From the NCBI GenBank assembly GCA_900544205.1, contig UQUG01000090.1:1-5916 (forward strand): a stretch of 5,916 nt of DNA, given 5' to 3'. The notes below the pieces were generated by a model that saw nothing but the letters and a program-made list of their open reading frames with translations, was not told the DNA's origin and did not search any database. Made by a program: the position numbers and the translations under genes. Below are positions 1 to 4,891 of the stretch, one piece after another (position 1 is the stretch's first letter; each line of letters opens with the position of its first letter). This DNA is from an uncultured Collinsella sp. (GTDB lineage: Bacteria; Actinomycetota; Coriobacteriia; Coriobacteriales; Coriobacteriaceae).

Positions 1-34
1 TGATGTTGTCATCGTCCTCGACGTAATAGATCAT
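1..34 (-). CDS. Response regulator, N-terminal fragment (cut by window edge)
   Basis: Only the first 11 codons are inside the window. They start at the ATG on the minus strand at 34 and read MIYYVEDDDNI. This is the usual opening of a receiver domain: a first beta strand followed by the acidic cluster (EDDD) that binds Mg2+ beside the phosphorylated aspartate. A good ribosome site, AAAGGGG, lies 6 nt upstream (47-41). The start is 64 bp after the pstB stop on the same strand, so co-transcription with pstB is plausible. The position suggests a PhoB/PhoP-type regulator of phosphate starvation, but the output domain cannot be seen, so that role is inference. phoU, the usual gene after pstB, is not in this gap. 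Confidence 0.75.
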   Translation of the reverse strand, partial: MIYYVEDDDNI

Positions 35-74
35 GTTGAACCCCTTTGCGGCCGGCATGACCGCATCTTAACCC

Positions 75-88
75 TAAAGGTACCTTTA
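75..88. repeat. 14-bp perfect palindrome in the pstB-regulator gap
   Basis: TAAAGGTACCTTTA reads the same on both strands. It sits 11 nt after the pstB stop and about 40 nt before the downstream regulator start. It has no spacer loop and no following T-run, so it does not look like an intrinsic terminator. An operator for a dimeric protein, or chance, are both possible. Confidence 0.4.
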
Positions 89-98
89 CTAGATGGTA

Positions 99-974
99 TC
101 AGCCAAAACGCCCCGTCAAATAATCCGCCGTGCGCGGATCGGTCGGATTCTTGAAGAGTTGCGCGGTGGGCGCGTGCTCCACCAGCTCACCCAGCAAAAA
201 GAATGCGACCGAATCGGAGATACGCGCCGCCTGCTGCATATTGTGCGTAACGACCACGAGCGTGCAGGTCTCTTTGAGCTCGCAGGCCAGCTGCTCCACC
301 ACCAGCGTCGACACAGGATCGAGTGCCGAGGTCGGCTCGTCCATCAGCAGAATGTCGGGCTGCACGGCAAGTGCGCGGGCGATGCACAGGCGCTGCTGCT
401 GGCCGCCCGAAAGACCCAGACCCGACTCTTTGAGCTTGTCCTTGGCCTCGTCCCACAGGGCGGCGCGTCGCAGGGAGTCTTCGACCAGCTCGTCGAGCAC
501 GACGCGATCGCGCACACCCATACCGCGCGGCCCATAGGCGACGTTGTCGTAGATGCTCATGGGAAACGGGTTGGGGCGCTGGAACACCATGCCCACGCGC
601 TGGCGAAGGCGGCAGATGTCGTAGTCGCCCAGGATATCTTGACCATCGAGCGCAATCTTGCCCTCGATTCGGCAGTCCTTGATGCCGTCGTTCATGCGGT
701 TAAAGCAGCGCAGCAACGTGGACTTTCCGCAGCCCGAAGGCCCGATGAACGAGGTGATCTGCTTGTCGCGGATCTTGATATTCACGTCCTTGAGCGCATG
801 ATGGTCGCCATAGAACAGGTCGAGGCCCTCGACATCGATTCGCGTCGGCGAGGCGGCAAGATCCTCTGCCGTGGGGCGAGTCGCATCCCCAACCTCGCGC
901 TCGTGCGCGGCCTCGGCCTGCGCTTTCATGAGTTCTTCAAGCTCCGTGGGCTCCGCAGCCGCAGCAGCCGTCAT
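99..974 (-). CDS. pstB: Phosphate ABC transporter ATP-binding protein PstB
   Basis: This is the ATPase of the high-affinity phosphate importer PstSCAB; it docks on the membrane pair PstC/PstA and powers uptake. From the chosen ATG the protein has 291 residues. It shows Walker A GPSGCGKST (78-86), the Q-loop with the PstB-typical FQRPNPFP (Q132), the signature LSGGQ (188-192), Walker B ILLMDEP (208-214) with catalytic Glu213, and the switch His244 in VVTHN. An upstream in-frame GTG at 989 overlaps the ribosome site GGAGGT (987-982), while the ATG at 974 is 7 nt after it, so the ATG is preferred. About 40 N-terminal residues, Ala- and Glu-rich, precede the ABC core, making it longer than the roughly 257-residue E. 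coli protein. The genes for PstS, PstC and PstA are not upstream; a sensor kinase gene ends 103 bp before it. Confidence 0.96.
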   Translation of the reverse strand: MTAAAAAEPTELEELMKAQAEAAHEREVGDATRPTAEDLAASPTRIDVEGLDLFYGDHHALKDVNIKIRDKQITSFIGPSGCGKSTLLRCFNRMNDGIKDCRIEGKIALDGQDILGDYDICRLRQRVGMVFQRPNPFPMSIYDNVAYGPRGMGVRDRVVLDELVEDSLRRAALWDEAKDKLKESGLGLSGGQQQRLCIARALAVQPDILLMDEPTSALDPVSTLVVEQLACELKETCTLVVVTHNMQQAARISDSVAFFLLGELVEHAPTAQLFKNPTDPRTADYLTGRFG

Positions 975-989
975 ACCGCATACCTCCAC

Positions 990-1016
990 ATCGATATCAA
1001 TTCAGCAGTATCGATA
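990..1016. repeat. Direct repeat ATCGATA, 20 bp apart, in the pstB leader
   Basis: ATCGATA occurs at 990-996 and again at 1010-1016, where it is part of the 8-bp palindrome TATCGATA (1009-1016). The two copies are 20 bp apart start to start, about two helical turns, and lie between the possible pstB -10 and the pstB ribosome site. This could be a binding site in the leader, but in so short a motif chance is a real alternative. Confidence 0.3.
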
Positions 1017-1056
1017 GTAGGAATCGCGGCTCATATGCACGTGAGCGCATTGTCAA
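1014..1056 (-). promoter_or_regulatory. Possible promoter region of pstB
   Basis: In the 103-bp gap between the kinase and pstB, the minus strand carries a perfect TTGACA (1056-1051). The best -10 partners are TATGAG (1035-1030), at a short 15-nt spacing, or TACTAT (1019-1014), which lacks a good -35. The second option would fit an activator-dependent promoter. No clear terminator follows the kinase gene, so read-through from upstream is also possible. The assignment is tentative. Confidence 0.35.
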
Positions 1057-1077
1057 GTGTTTGTAAGGGCACACTGG

Positions 1078-2316
1078 CTATGCGGCGGGCAGCTCGATGG
1101 TGAATATCGTGTGTTCGGGCGTCGATTCACATGCAACGGTACCGCCGTGCGCGCATACGATCTCCTTGGCGATGGCAAGCCCCAGTCCAGCGCCGCCGCG
1201 ATTGGTCGCACGCGCCGCATCCAGGCGATAGAACTTCTCAAAGATCACCTTGAGCTTTGCCTCAGGGATGGGATCGCCCTGATTGATAAAGCGCACGCGC
1301 ACGCCACCGCCGTCCCGGCGTCTGGCCTCGATCGTGATGGTCGAGCCCTCATAGCTATAGGCAATAGCGTTTTTCATGATGTTGTTGAACACGCGAGCCA
1401 TTTTGTCGCCATCCACGAGCACCGTCAGGTCCTCGCGAATATCAACTTGGACTTCCTTATGCTGCTCGTTGAGGATGGGATAGAACTCGTCAGCCACCTG
1501 AGCCAGCAGCAACCCCAGATCAACATAGCCGCGCGTGAGCACGATATCGTGGAAGTCAAAGCGCGTGATATCGAAGAACTCTTCGATGAGCGTATCGAGC
1601 CGGTGCGCCTTGTCGAGCGCCACGCCCGTAAAGCGCGCACGTTGCTCAACCGGCAGCTCGGGAGCCTCTTGCAGCAGCGAAAGATAGCCCACCACACTGG
1701 CAAGCGGGGTGCGTAGGTCATGTGCCAAGTACGTGACCAAATCGTCCTTGCGATGCGACTCGTCACGCAGAGCTTGCTGCACCTTGCGCTCACGGTCACG
1801 TACGCGGTTAAGGGCGCCCTCGACCTCCAAGAAGTCGCCGTCGATGTTATCCCAGGTGTCGGGGTGATCGATCAGGCGATCTTGAATACGAGCGGCCAGC
1901 ACACAATCGGCATGCTGCTCGCCCTGCTCGTAGCCCTGGTAGTACAGGGCGCGGCCACACAAGAACAGCACGCACGCGGCAAGCGCCAGCACAAAGCCAA
2001 GCATGTTGAATACAAAGCCGGCATCGAACAGCACCGGCCCTTCGATGCCGCCGAGCGCCATGGCGCCAATCGCCAACGTCATGGCCCACGCGGCGCCGCC
2101 AATCACCACGCAGCGGCACACGATCTCAAATCGATCGATCAGCAAAAAGCCGACAAGCAGCACCGCCAAGATTCCGACGATGTTGTCGATGCCAATCAGC
2201 AGCAGGCTCAGCAAAAAGAGCAGCACCGTTGCAAGCGCGCGGTTGTCGACGACCGACCTCACGTATTCAAAGAGCCGATCGGGCACCTCGAACGCTTGCC
2301 TATCGTCTTTTGTCAT
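1078..2316 (-). CDS. VanS-like membrane sensor histidine kinase
   Basis: This kinase of 412 residues probably senses an envelope signal and phosphorylates the regulator encoded just upstream. Residues about 27-121 hold four likely membrane segments with little outside the membrane, so no large extracellular sensor is present. A short linker leads to the dimerisation domain with the phospho-acceptor His199 in YLAHDLRTPLASVVGYLSLL. The ATP-binding domain has the N-box NNIMKNAIAY (311-320), an FEKFYRLD motif near 359-366 and the glycine motif GGAGLGLAIAK (374-384). The first ATP-lid glycine motif is reduced to NQGDPIP (345-351). The phrases around the His, N and G boxes match my recollection of enterococcal VanS closely. 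The ATG has GAGGAT 6 nt upstream and lies 26 bp after the regulator stop, so the two genes form an operon. The signal is unknown. Confidence 0.93.
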   Translation of the reverse strand: MTKDDRQAFEVPDRLFEYVRSVVDNRALATVLLFLLSLLLIGIDNIVGILAVLLVGFLLIDRFEIVCRCVVIGGAAWAMTLAIGAMALGGIEGPVLFDAGFVFNMLGFVLALAACVLFLCGRALYYQGYEQGEQHADCVLAARIQDRLIDHPDTWDNIDGDFLEVEGALNRVRDRERKVQQALRDESHRKDDLVTYLAHDLRTPLASVVGYLSLLQEAPELPVEQRARFTGVALDKAHRLDTLIEEFFDITRFDFHDIVLTRGYVDLGLLLAQVADEFYPILNEQHKEVQVDIREDLTVLVDGDKMARVFNNIMKNAIAYSYEGSTITIEARRRDGGGVRVRFINQGDPIPEAKLKVIFEKFYRLDAARATNRGGAGLGLAIAKEIVCAHGGTVACESTPEHTIFTIELPAA

Positions 2317-2342
2317 ATCAAGATCCTCACAAGCGAAAAGCG

Positions 2343-3038
2343 CTATTCGATGATGTAGCCGACGCCCCAGACGTTTTTGATAAAGCGTGGCTTTTGTGCG
2401 TCGTCGCCGATCTTTTCACGCAAGTGGCGAATATGCACCATCACCGTATTGTTGGAGCCGGGCATAAAGTCCTCGTTCCACACCGCGCGGAACAGGTCCT
2501 CCACGGCCACCACGCTGCCGCGATGCTCGACCAGATACAGCAAGATTGAATACTCGGTGGGCGTGAGGCGAACCGGTGAACCGTCCACTGTCACGGAACG
2601 AGCATCGCGGTTGATCTCCAAGCCGTCGAGCTGAATGGTCGGCGACTCAGCCGCCTGTGCACGGCTACCGTAGCTGGTGTAGCGGCGAAGCTGAGCGTGC
2701 ACGCGCGCGATGAGCTCCAGCGGACGGAACGGCTTAACCACGTAATCGTCCGCGCCAAGCGAAAGGCCCCCGATCTTGTCTTGCTGGGCATCGCGCGCCG
2801 TCAGCATGATCACGGGATAGGTATGGCTGGAACGGATCGTACGCAGCAGCTCAAACCCATCGATATCGGGCAGCATGACATCTAGCAGCGCCAAATCGAA
2901 CTCCTGCTCCAAAATCGCCTTGGCAGCATCGGCCCCGCTATAGGCAATCTGGACATCAAAGCCCTCTTTTGTAAGGTAGATGCCAACCAAGTCGGCGATG
3001 GCCTTCTCGTCATCAACTACCAAAATGCGCTCGTTCAT
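2343..3038 (-). CDS. VanR-like OmpR-family response regulator
   Basis: This is a DNA-binding transcription regulator of 231 residues, a normal length for the family. The receiver domain (1-118) has the acidic pair Asp9/Asp10, the phosphorylated Asp53 in LLDVMLPDIDG, Thr80 and Lys102 in VKPFRPLELIARV. A linker of about 15 residues leads to the winged-helix domain (about 134-231), with RLTPTEYSILLYLVEHRG and the recognition helix around NNTVMVHIRHLREKI (196-210), ending in VWGVGYIIE. The KPFRPLELIARV and NNTVMVHIRHLREKI blocks resemble VanR strongly. The ATG is preceded by GAGAGGAG (3051-3044) with a 5-nt spacer. It is the first gene of an operon with the kinase and is transcribed away from the carboxypeptidase gene. 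Target genes cannot be proved from sequence; its own promoter and the divergent carboxypeptidase are the obvious candidates. Confidence 0.95.
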   Translation of the reverse strand: MNERILVVDDEKAIADLVGIYLTKEGFDVQIAYSGADAAKAILEQEFDLALLDVMLPDIDGFELLRTIRSSHTYPVIMLTARDAQQDKIGGLSLGADDYVVKPFRPLELIARVHAQLRRYTSYGSRAQAAESPTIQLDGLEINRDARSVTVDGSPVRLTPTEYSILLYLVEHRGSVVAVEDLFRAVWNEDFMPGSNNTVMVHIRHLREKIGDDAQKPRFIKNVWGVGYIIE

Positions 3039-3058
3039 GCGTGCTCCTCTCGCGCTCC

Positions 3059-3064
3059 ATTATG
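3059..3064 (-). promoter_or_regulatory. Likely -10 box of the regulator-kinase operon
   Basis: CATAAT on the minus strand matches the -10 consensus at five of six positions. It would give a start of transcription near 3052 and a leader of only about 14 nt that includes the GAGAGGAG ribosome site. No sequence resembling TTGACA is found 16-18 nt upstream, which fits a promoter that needs an activator. The dyad centred near 3111 would lie about 60 bp upstream of the start. Confidence 0.45.
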
Positions 3065-3097
3065 CCTGAGGCGACGCACGCCACACACAACAAGCGT

Positions 3098-3124
3098 GGG
3101 TGATTAAGTCGGCCTTAAGCACCC
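3098..3124. promoter_or_regulatory. 27-bp dyad, candidate operator between divergent genes
   Basis: The left arm GGGTGATTAAG (3098-3108) and the right arm CTTAAGCACCC (3114-3124) pair at 10 of 11 positions around TCGGC. The same stretch contains TTAAG as a direct repeat at 3104 and 3115, an 11-bp step that puts both copies on one DNA face, as OmpR-family regulators usually require. It lies between the regulator operon's -10 and the carboxypeptidase's -10. Binding by the adjacent VanR-like protein is inference. Confidence 0.45.
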
Positions 3125-3166
3125 TTGTGCCCGTTCGGGTGCGGATGTGGGCCACGCACGCACGCG

Positions 3167-3196
3167 ATGATCGCCGACGCCGGCAAACGATATACT
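3167..3196 (+). promoter_or_regulatory. Candidate promoter of the D,D-carboxypeptidase gene
   Basis: TATACT (3191-3196) is a good -10 box. A weak -35, ATGATC (3167-3172), is 18 nt upstream. Transcription would begin near 3203, leaving about 32 nt before the GTG at 3236. This supports the GTG start, because the other in-frame starts (TTG 3125, ATG 3167) would then be outside the transcript. Confidence 0.45.
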
Positions 3197-3235
3197 CTTG
3201 TTCCAGAAGAGACCATCCCGTCGAAAGCGAAACCT

Positions 3236-4576
3236 GTGAAGACCCTCACCTCTTTTGCAAAGCGCTCAGCCCAGCTTGCCGCCGGCTTTGTCTGCGCTAT
3301 CGCCCTTGCCGCTGGCGTACCCACCGTCGCTGGCGCCCAAGTGCTCACGACCGACAATGTTTGCGGCAAAACCGCCGATGCGCGCGGCATCTCGGCCGAA
3401 AACCTGCCCGATATCGATGCGACCAATGCCCTCGTCATGGGCAAAGACGGCACCGTCTACTATGGGCGCGGCGCCGATGGGCAGGTCAAAATCGCCTCGA
3501 TCACCAAGGTCATGACCGCAATCCTAACCGTCGAGAATTGCAAGATGGACGAGAAGGTCACGGTGAGCAACGCCGCAGCCACCGTGGGTAATTCGACCGC
3601 CGGCTTGCTCGAAGGCGACGAGCTTACCGTGGAGCAGGCACTGCGCGGCCTGATGATTCCCTCGGGCAACGACGCCGCCATCGTGCTCGCCGAATATGTG
3701 GGCAAGAAAATCGACCCTAAGACCAAAGACGCCGAGGCCACATTTGTGAAGGCCATGAACGAGCGCGCTAAGAAGCTCGGCTGCACCGGCACGCTTTTTG
3801 AAAACCCGCATGGTCTGGACTTTGATGAGTGGGCTGGCGATATGCACTCAACCGCACACGACGTAGCGCTGATGATGCAGGAGGCCATGAAAAACAACAC
3901 GATCCGCGAGGTCGTAGCGAGCGAGGATTCCTGGATCGAGGTCACGGGCGCCGACGGCACCGACCATTCGCATTCCATGGACACGCATAACTATTTGCTG
4001 GGCCAAGATGGCAACATCGGTGGCAAGACCGGCACCACCGACGATGCAGGCTATTGCTTTACGGGTGCCTACAACCGCGATGGCGACGAGATCTACACCG
4101 TCGTTTTGAACTCCACCACCACCGACCAGCGCTTTACCGATACCGCAACCCTTGCCAATTGGTACTACGGTCACAAGGTGACGGTCGCAATCGCCAACAC
4201 GCAGGAAAAGACCGCCAACGGCAACCCGCTTATGGCACGCATTGGTCAAACCGACTGGACGGATAAGACGATCGACGCCACGCTCGCCGATCCCACAGCG
4301 CAAGCGACCGTGTTTTCCCTTGCCGGCGAGGTGACCGAAAAGGTTAGCTACGACGATCTTTCGGGCACGGTGCATGTGGGCGACAAAGTGGGCAGCGTTA
4401 CGCTCAAGCAGGACGGCACCAAGATCGCCGTCATGGACCTGGTTGCCGACGAGGAAGGCTCGGGGCCCAATCCCATCGAGTGGCTCCTTGTGAAGCTCGA
4501 CCGCCTGGGCCGCCGCATCGACAACCGCCCGCTCACGGCAGAGAGCGAGACCGTAGCCAAGGCGCCCGAGGTGTAG
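3236..4576 (+). CDS. Secreted D-alanyl-D-alanine carboxypeptidase (PBP5/DacA-like, family S11)
   Basis: This enzyme trims the terminal D-Ala from peptidoglycan pentapeptides outside the membrane. The preferred start is GTG 3236, giving 446 residues. It opens with a signal peptide: basic VKTLTSFAKR, a hydrophobic core, and a probable cut after VAGA (34). The three penicillin-binding motifs are SITK (Ser88 nucleophile, Lys91), SGN (143-145) and KTG (264-266). FENPHGLD around 189-196 is typical of the family. A C-terminal domain (about 315-405) resembles the PBP5 beta domain, and IEWLLVKLDRLGRRI (414-428) is a likely amphipathic helix that holds the protein at the membrane. In-frame starts also exist at TTG 3125 and ATG 3167. 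No start has a convincing ribosome site; GAAAG 8 nt before the GTG is weak. It is divergent from the VanR-like regulator. The family call is firm; the start is less so. Confidence 0.93.
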   Translation: MKTLTSFAKRSAQLAAGFVCAIALAAGVPTVAGAQVLTTDNVCGKTADARGISAENLPDIDATNALVMGKDGTVYYGRGADGQVKIASITKVMTAILTVENCKMDEKVTVSNAAATVGNSTAGLLEGDELTVEQALRGLMIPSGNDAAIVLAEYVGKKIDPKTKDAEATFVKAMNERAKKLGCTGTLFENPHGLDFDEWAGDMHSTAHDVALMMQEAMKNNTIREVVASEDSWIEVTGADGTDHSHSMDTHNYLLGQDGNIGGKTGTTDDAGYCFTGAYNRDGDEIYTVVLNSTTTDQRFTDTATLANWYYGHKVTVAIANTQEKTANGNPLMARIGQTDWTDKTIDATLADPTAQATVFSLAGEVTEKVSYDDLSGTVHVGDKVGSVTLKQDGTKIAVMDLVADEEGSGPNPIEWLLVKLDRLGRRIDNRPLTAESETVAKAPEV

Positions 4577-4600
4577 GGCGCAAGAATAATCAGCCCACTG

Positions 4601-4633
4601 AAAGGAGGCGTCCGAAAGGATGCCTCCTTTTTT
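4601..4633 (+). terminator. Intrinsic terminator of the carboxypeptidase gene
   Basis: It begins 25 nt after the stop codon. AAAGGAGGCGTCC (4601-4613) pairs with GGATGCCTCCTTT (4618-4630), a 13-bp stem with one G-U pair. The loop is the stable GAAA tetraloop (4614-4617). Six T residues (4628-4633) close the element. It points along the plus strand. Confidence 0.92.
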
Positions 4634-4635
4634 GA

Positions 4636-4652
4636 GGGTTCGAATCCCCAGC
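4636..4652 (+). repeat. tRNA 3'-end fragment, inverted copy of part of tRNA-Ser
   Basis: GGGTTCGAATCCCCAGC is identical to the T-loop, the 3' side of the T-stem and the first two acceptor bases of the tRNA-Ser gene (4734-4718, minus strand), but lies in the opposite orientation 65 bp away. The next bases (ACCCTTT) differ from tRNA-Ser, and the 5' side of the T-stem is broken (GAGGG), so this is not part of a working tRNA. It sits between two terminators. It could be the leftover end of a lost tRNA, or an attachment-type scar. Confidence 0.5.
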
Positions 4653-4668
4653 ACCCTTTCTCGATAAT

Positions 4669-4694
4669 AAAAAAGGGCCCCCGATGGGACCCTT
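4669..4694 (-). terminator. Intrinsic terminator of tRNA-Ser
   Basis: On the minus strand AAGGGTCCC (4694-4686) pairs with GGGGCCCTT (4681-4673), a 9-bp stem with one wobble pair and loop ATCG. A run of T follows (4674-4669). It begins 14 nt after the CCA end of the tRNA. The plus-strand side has only the weaker TTCTTT run, so any action in that direction would be minor. Confidence 0.85.
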
Positions 4695-4708
4695 CTTTAA
4701 AGTTAAAC

Positions 4709-4799
4709 TGGCGGAGAGCTGGGGATTCGAACCCCAGATGCCCTTTTGGGGCATACTCGCTTAGCAGGCGAGCACCTTCGGCCTCTCGGTCAGCTCTCC
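4709..4799 (-). tRNA. tRNA-Ser (anticodon GCU)
   Basis: The gene is 91 nt including an encoded CCA (4711-4709). The acceptor strands GGAGAGC (4799-4793) and GCTCTCC (4719-4713) pair fully, with discriminator G. The anticodon arm is CTCGC-CTGCTAA-GCGAG, and the anticodon GCT is at 4765-4763, reading AGC and AGU. A long variable arm (ATGCCC pairing with GGGCAT) marks a class II tRNA and, with this anticodon, identifies serine. The T-arm is TGGGG-TTCGAAT-CCCCA. All expected arms are intact, so it should be functional. It has its own promoter and terminator. Confidence 0.97.
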
Positions 4800-4813
4800 G
4801 TAACAGCCGTTCT

Positions 4814-4842
4814 ATAGTAACCAAACAGCCTAAGATGGGCAA
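4814..4842 (-). promoter_or_regulatory. Promoter of tRNA-Ser
   Basis: On the minus strand TTGCCC (4842-4837, four of six matches to TTGACA) is followed after exactly 17 nt by TACTAT (4819-4814, four of six matches to TATAAT). Transcription would start near 4807, a few nucleotides before the mature tRNA 5' end at 4799. Confidence 0.6.
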
Positions 4843-4877
4843 GAGGAAATTTTCTAATTGCCTAGCATCCTTTCCTC
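4843..4877. repeat. Inverted repeat GAGGAAA/TTTCCTC between the TPR-like gene and tRNA-Ser
   Basis: Seven-base arms, GAGGAAA (4843-4849) and TTTCCTC (4871-4877), enclose 21 bases. The element lies just after the stop of the TPR-like gene and just upstream of the tRNA promoter. The long AT-rich loop and the lack of a following T-run make it a poor intrinsic terminator, but no better one is seen for that gene. Confidence 0.3.
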
Positions 4878-4891
4878 ATTGGAAGCTTCGC

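Noticed and set aside
1055..1077. Hairpin AGTGT/ACACT just after the kinase stop as a terminator
   Set aside because: The stem is only five base pairs with a 10-nt loop and has no T-run on the minus strand.
93..1103. Long plus-strand open frame of 336 codons opposite pstB
   Set aside because: It runs antisense to a clear pstB with all ABC motifs. Long open antisense frames are expected from the C/G-ending codon bias, and its translation shows no domain or ribosome site.
1720..2358. Plus-strand open frame opposite the sensor kinase
   Set aside because: It is antisense to the kinase's membrane and dimerisation regions; its Gln/His/Ala-rich translation is typical of a shadow frame.
1078..3038. 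Acquired vancomycin-resistance cluster
   Set aside because: Only the regulator and kinase resemble Van proteins. No vanH, vanA/B-type ligase or vanX is present, and base composition does not differ from the neighbouring genes by eye.
3848..4654. Minus-strand open frame of 268 codons opposite the carboxypeptidase
   Set aside because: It overlaps the carboxypeptidase catalytic region and terminator. Its sequence is low in recognisable motifs and is explained by codon bias on the other strand.
4636..4734. attL/attR pair of an integrated element
   Set aside because: The two 17-nt copies are inverted and only 65 bp apart with no integrase between them, which does not fit an excisable element.
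4348..4842. Minus-strand open frame across the tRNA-Ser gene
   Set aside because: It reads through an intact tRNA gene and two terminators, so it cannot be a sensible protein gene.
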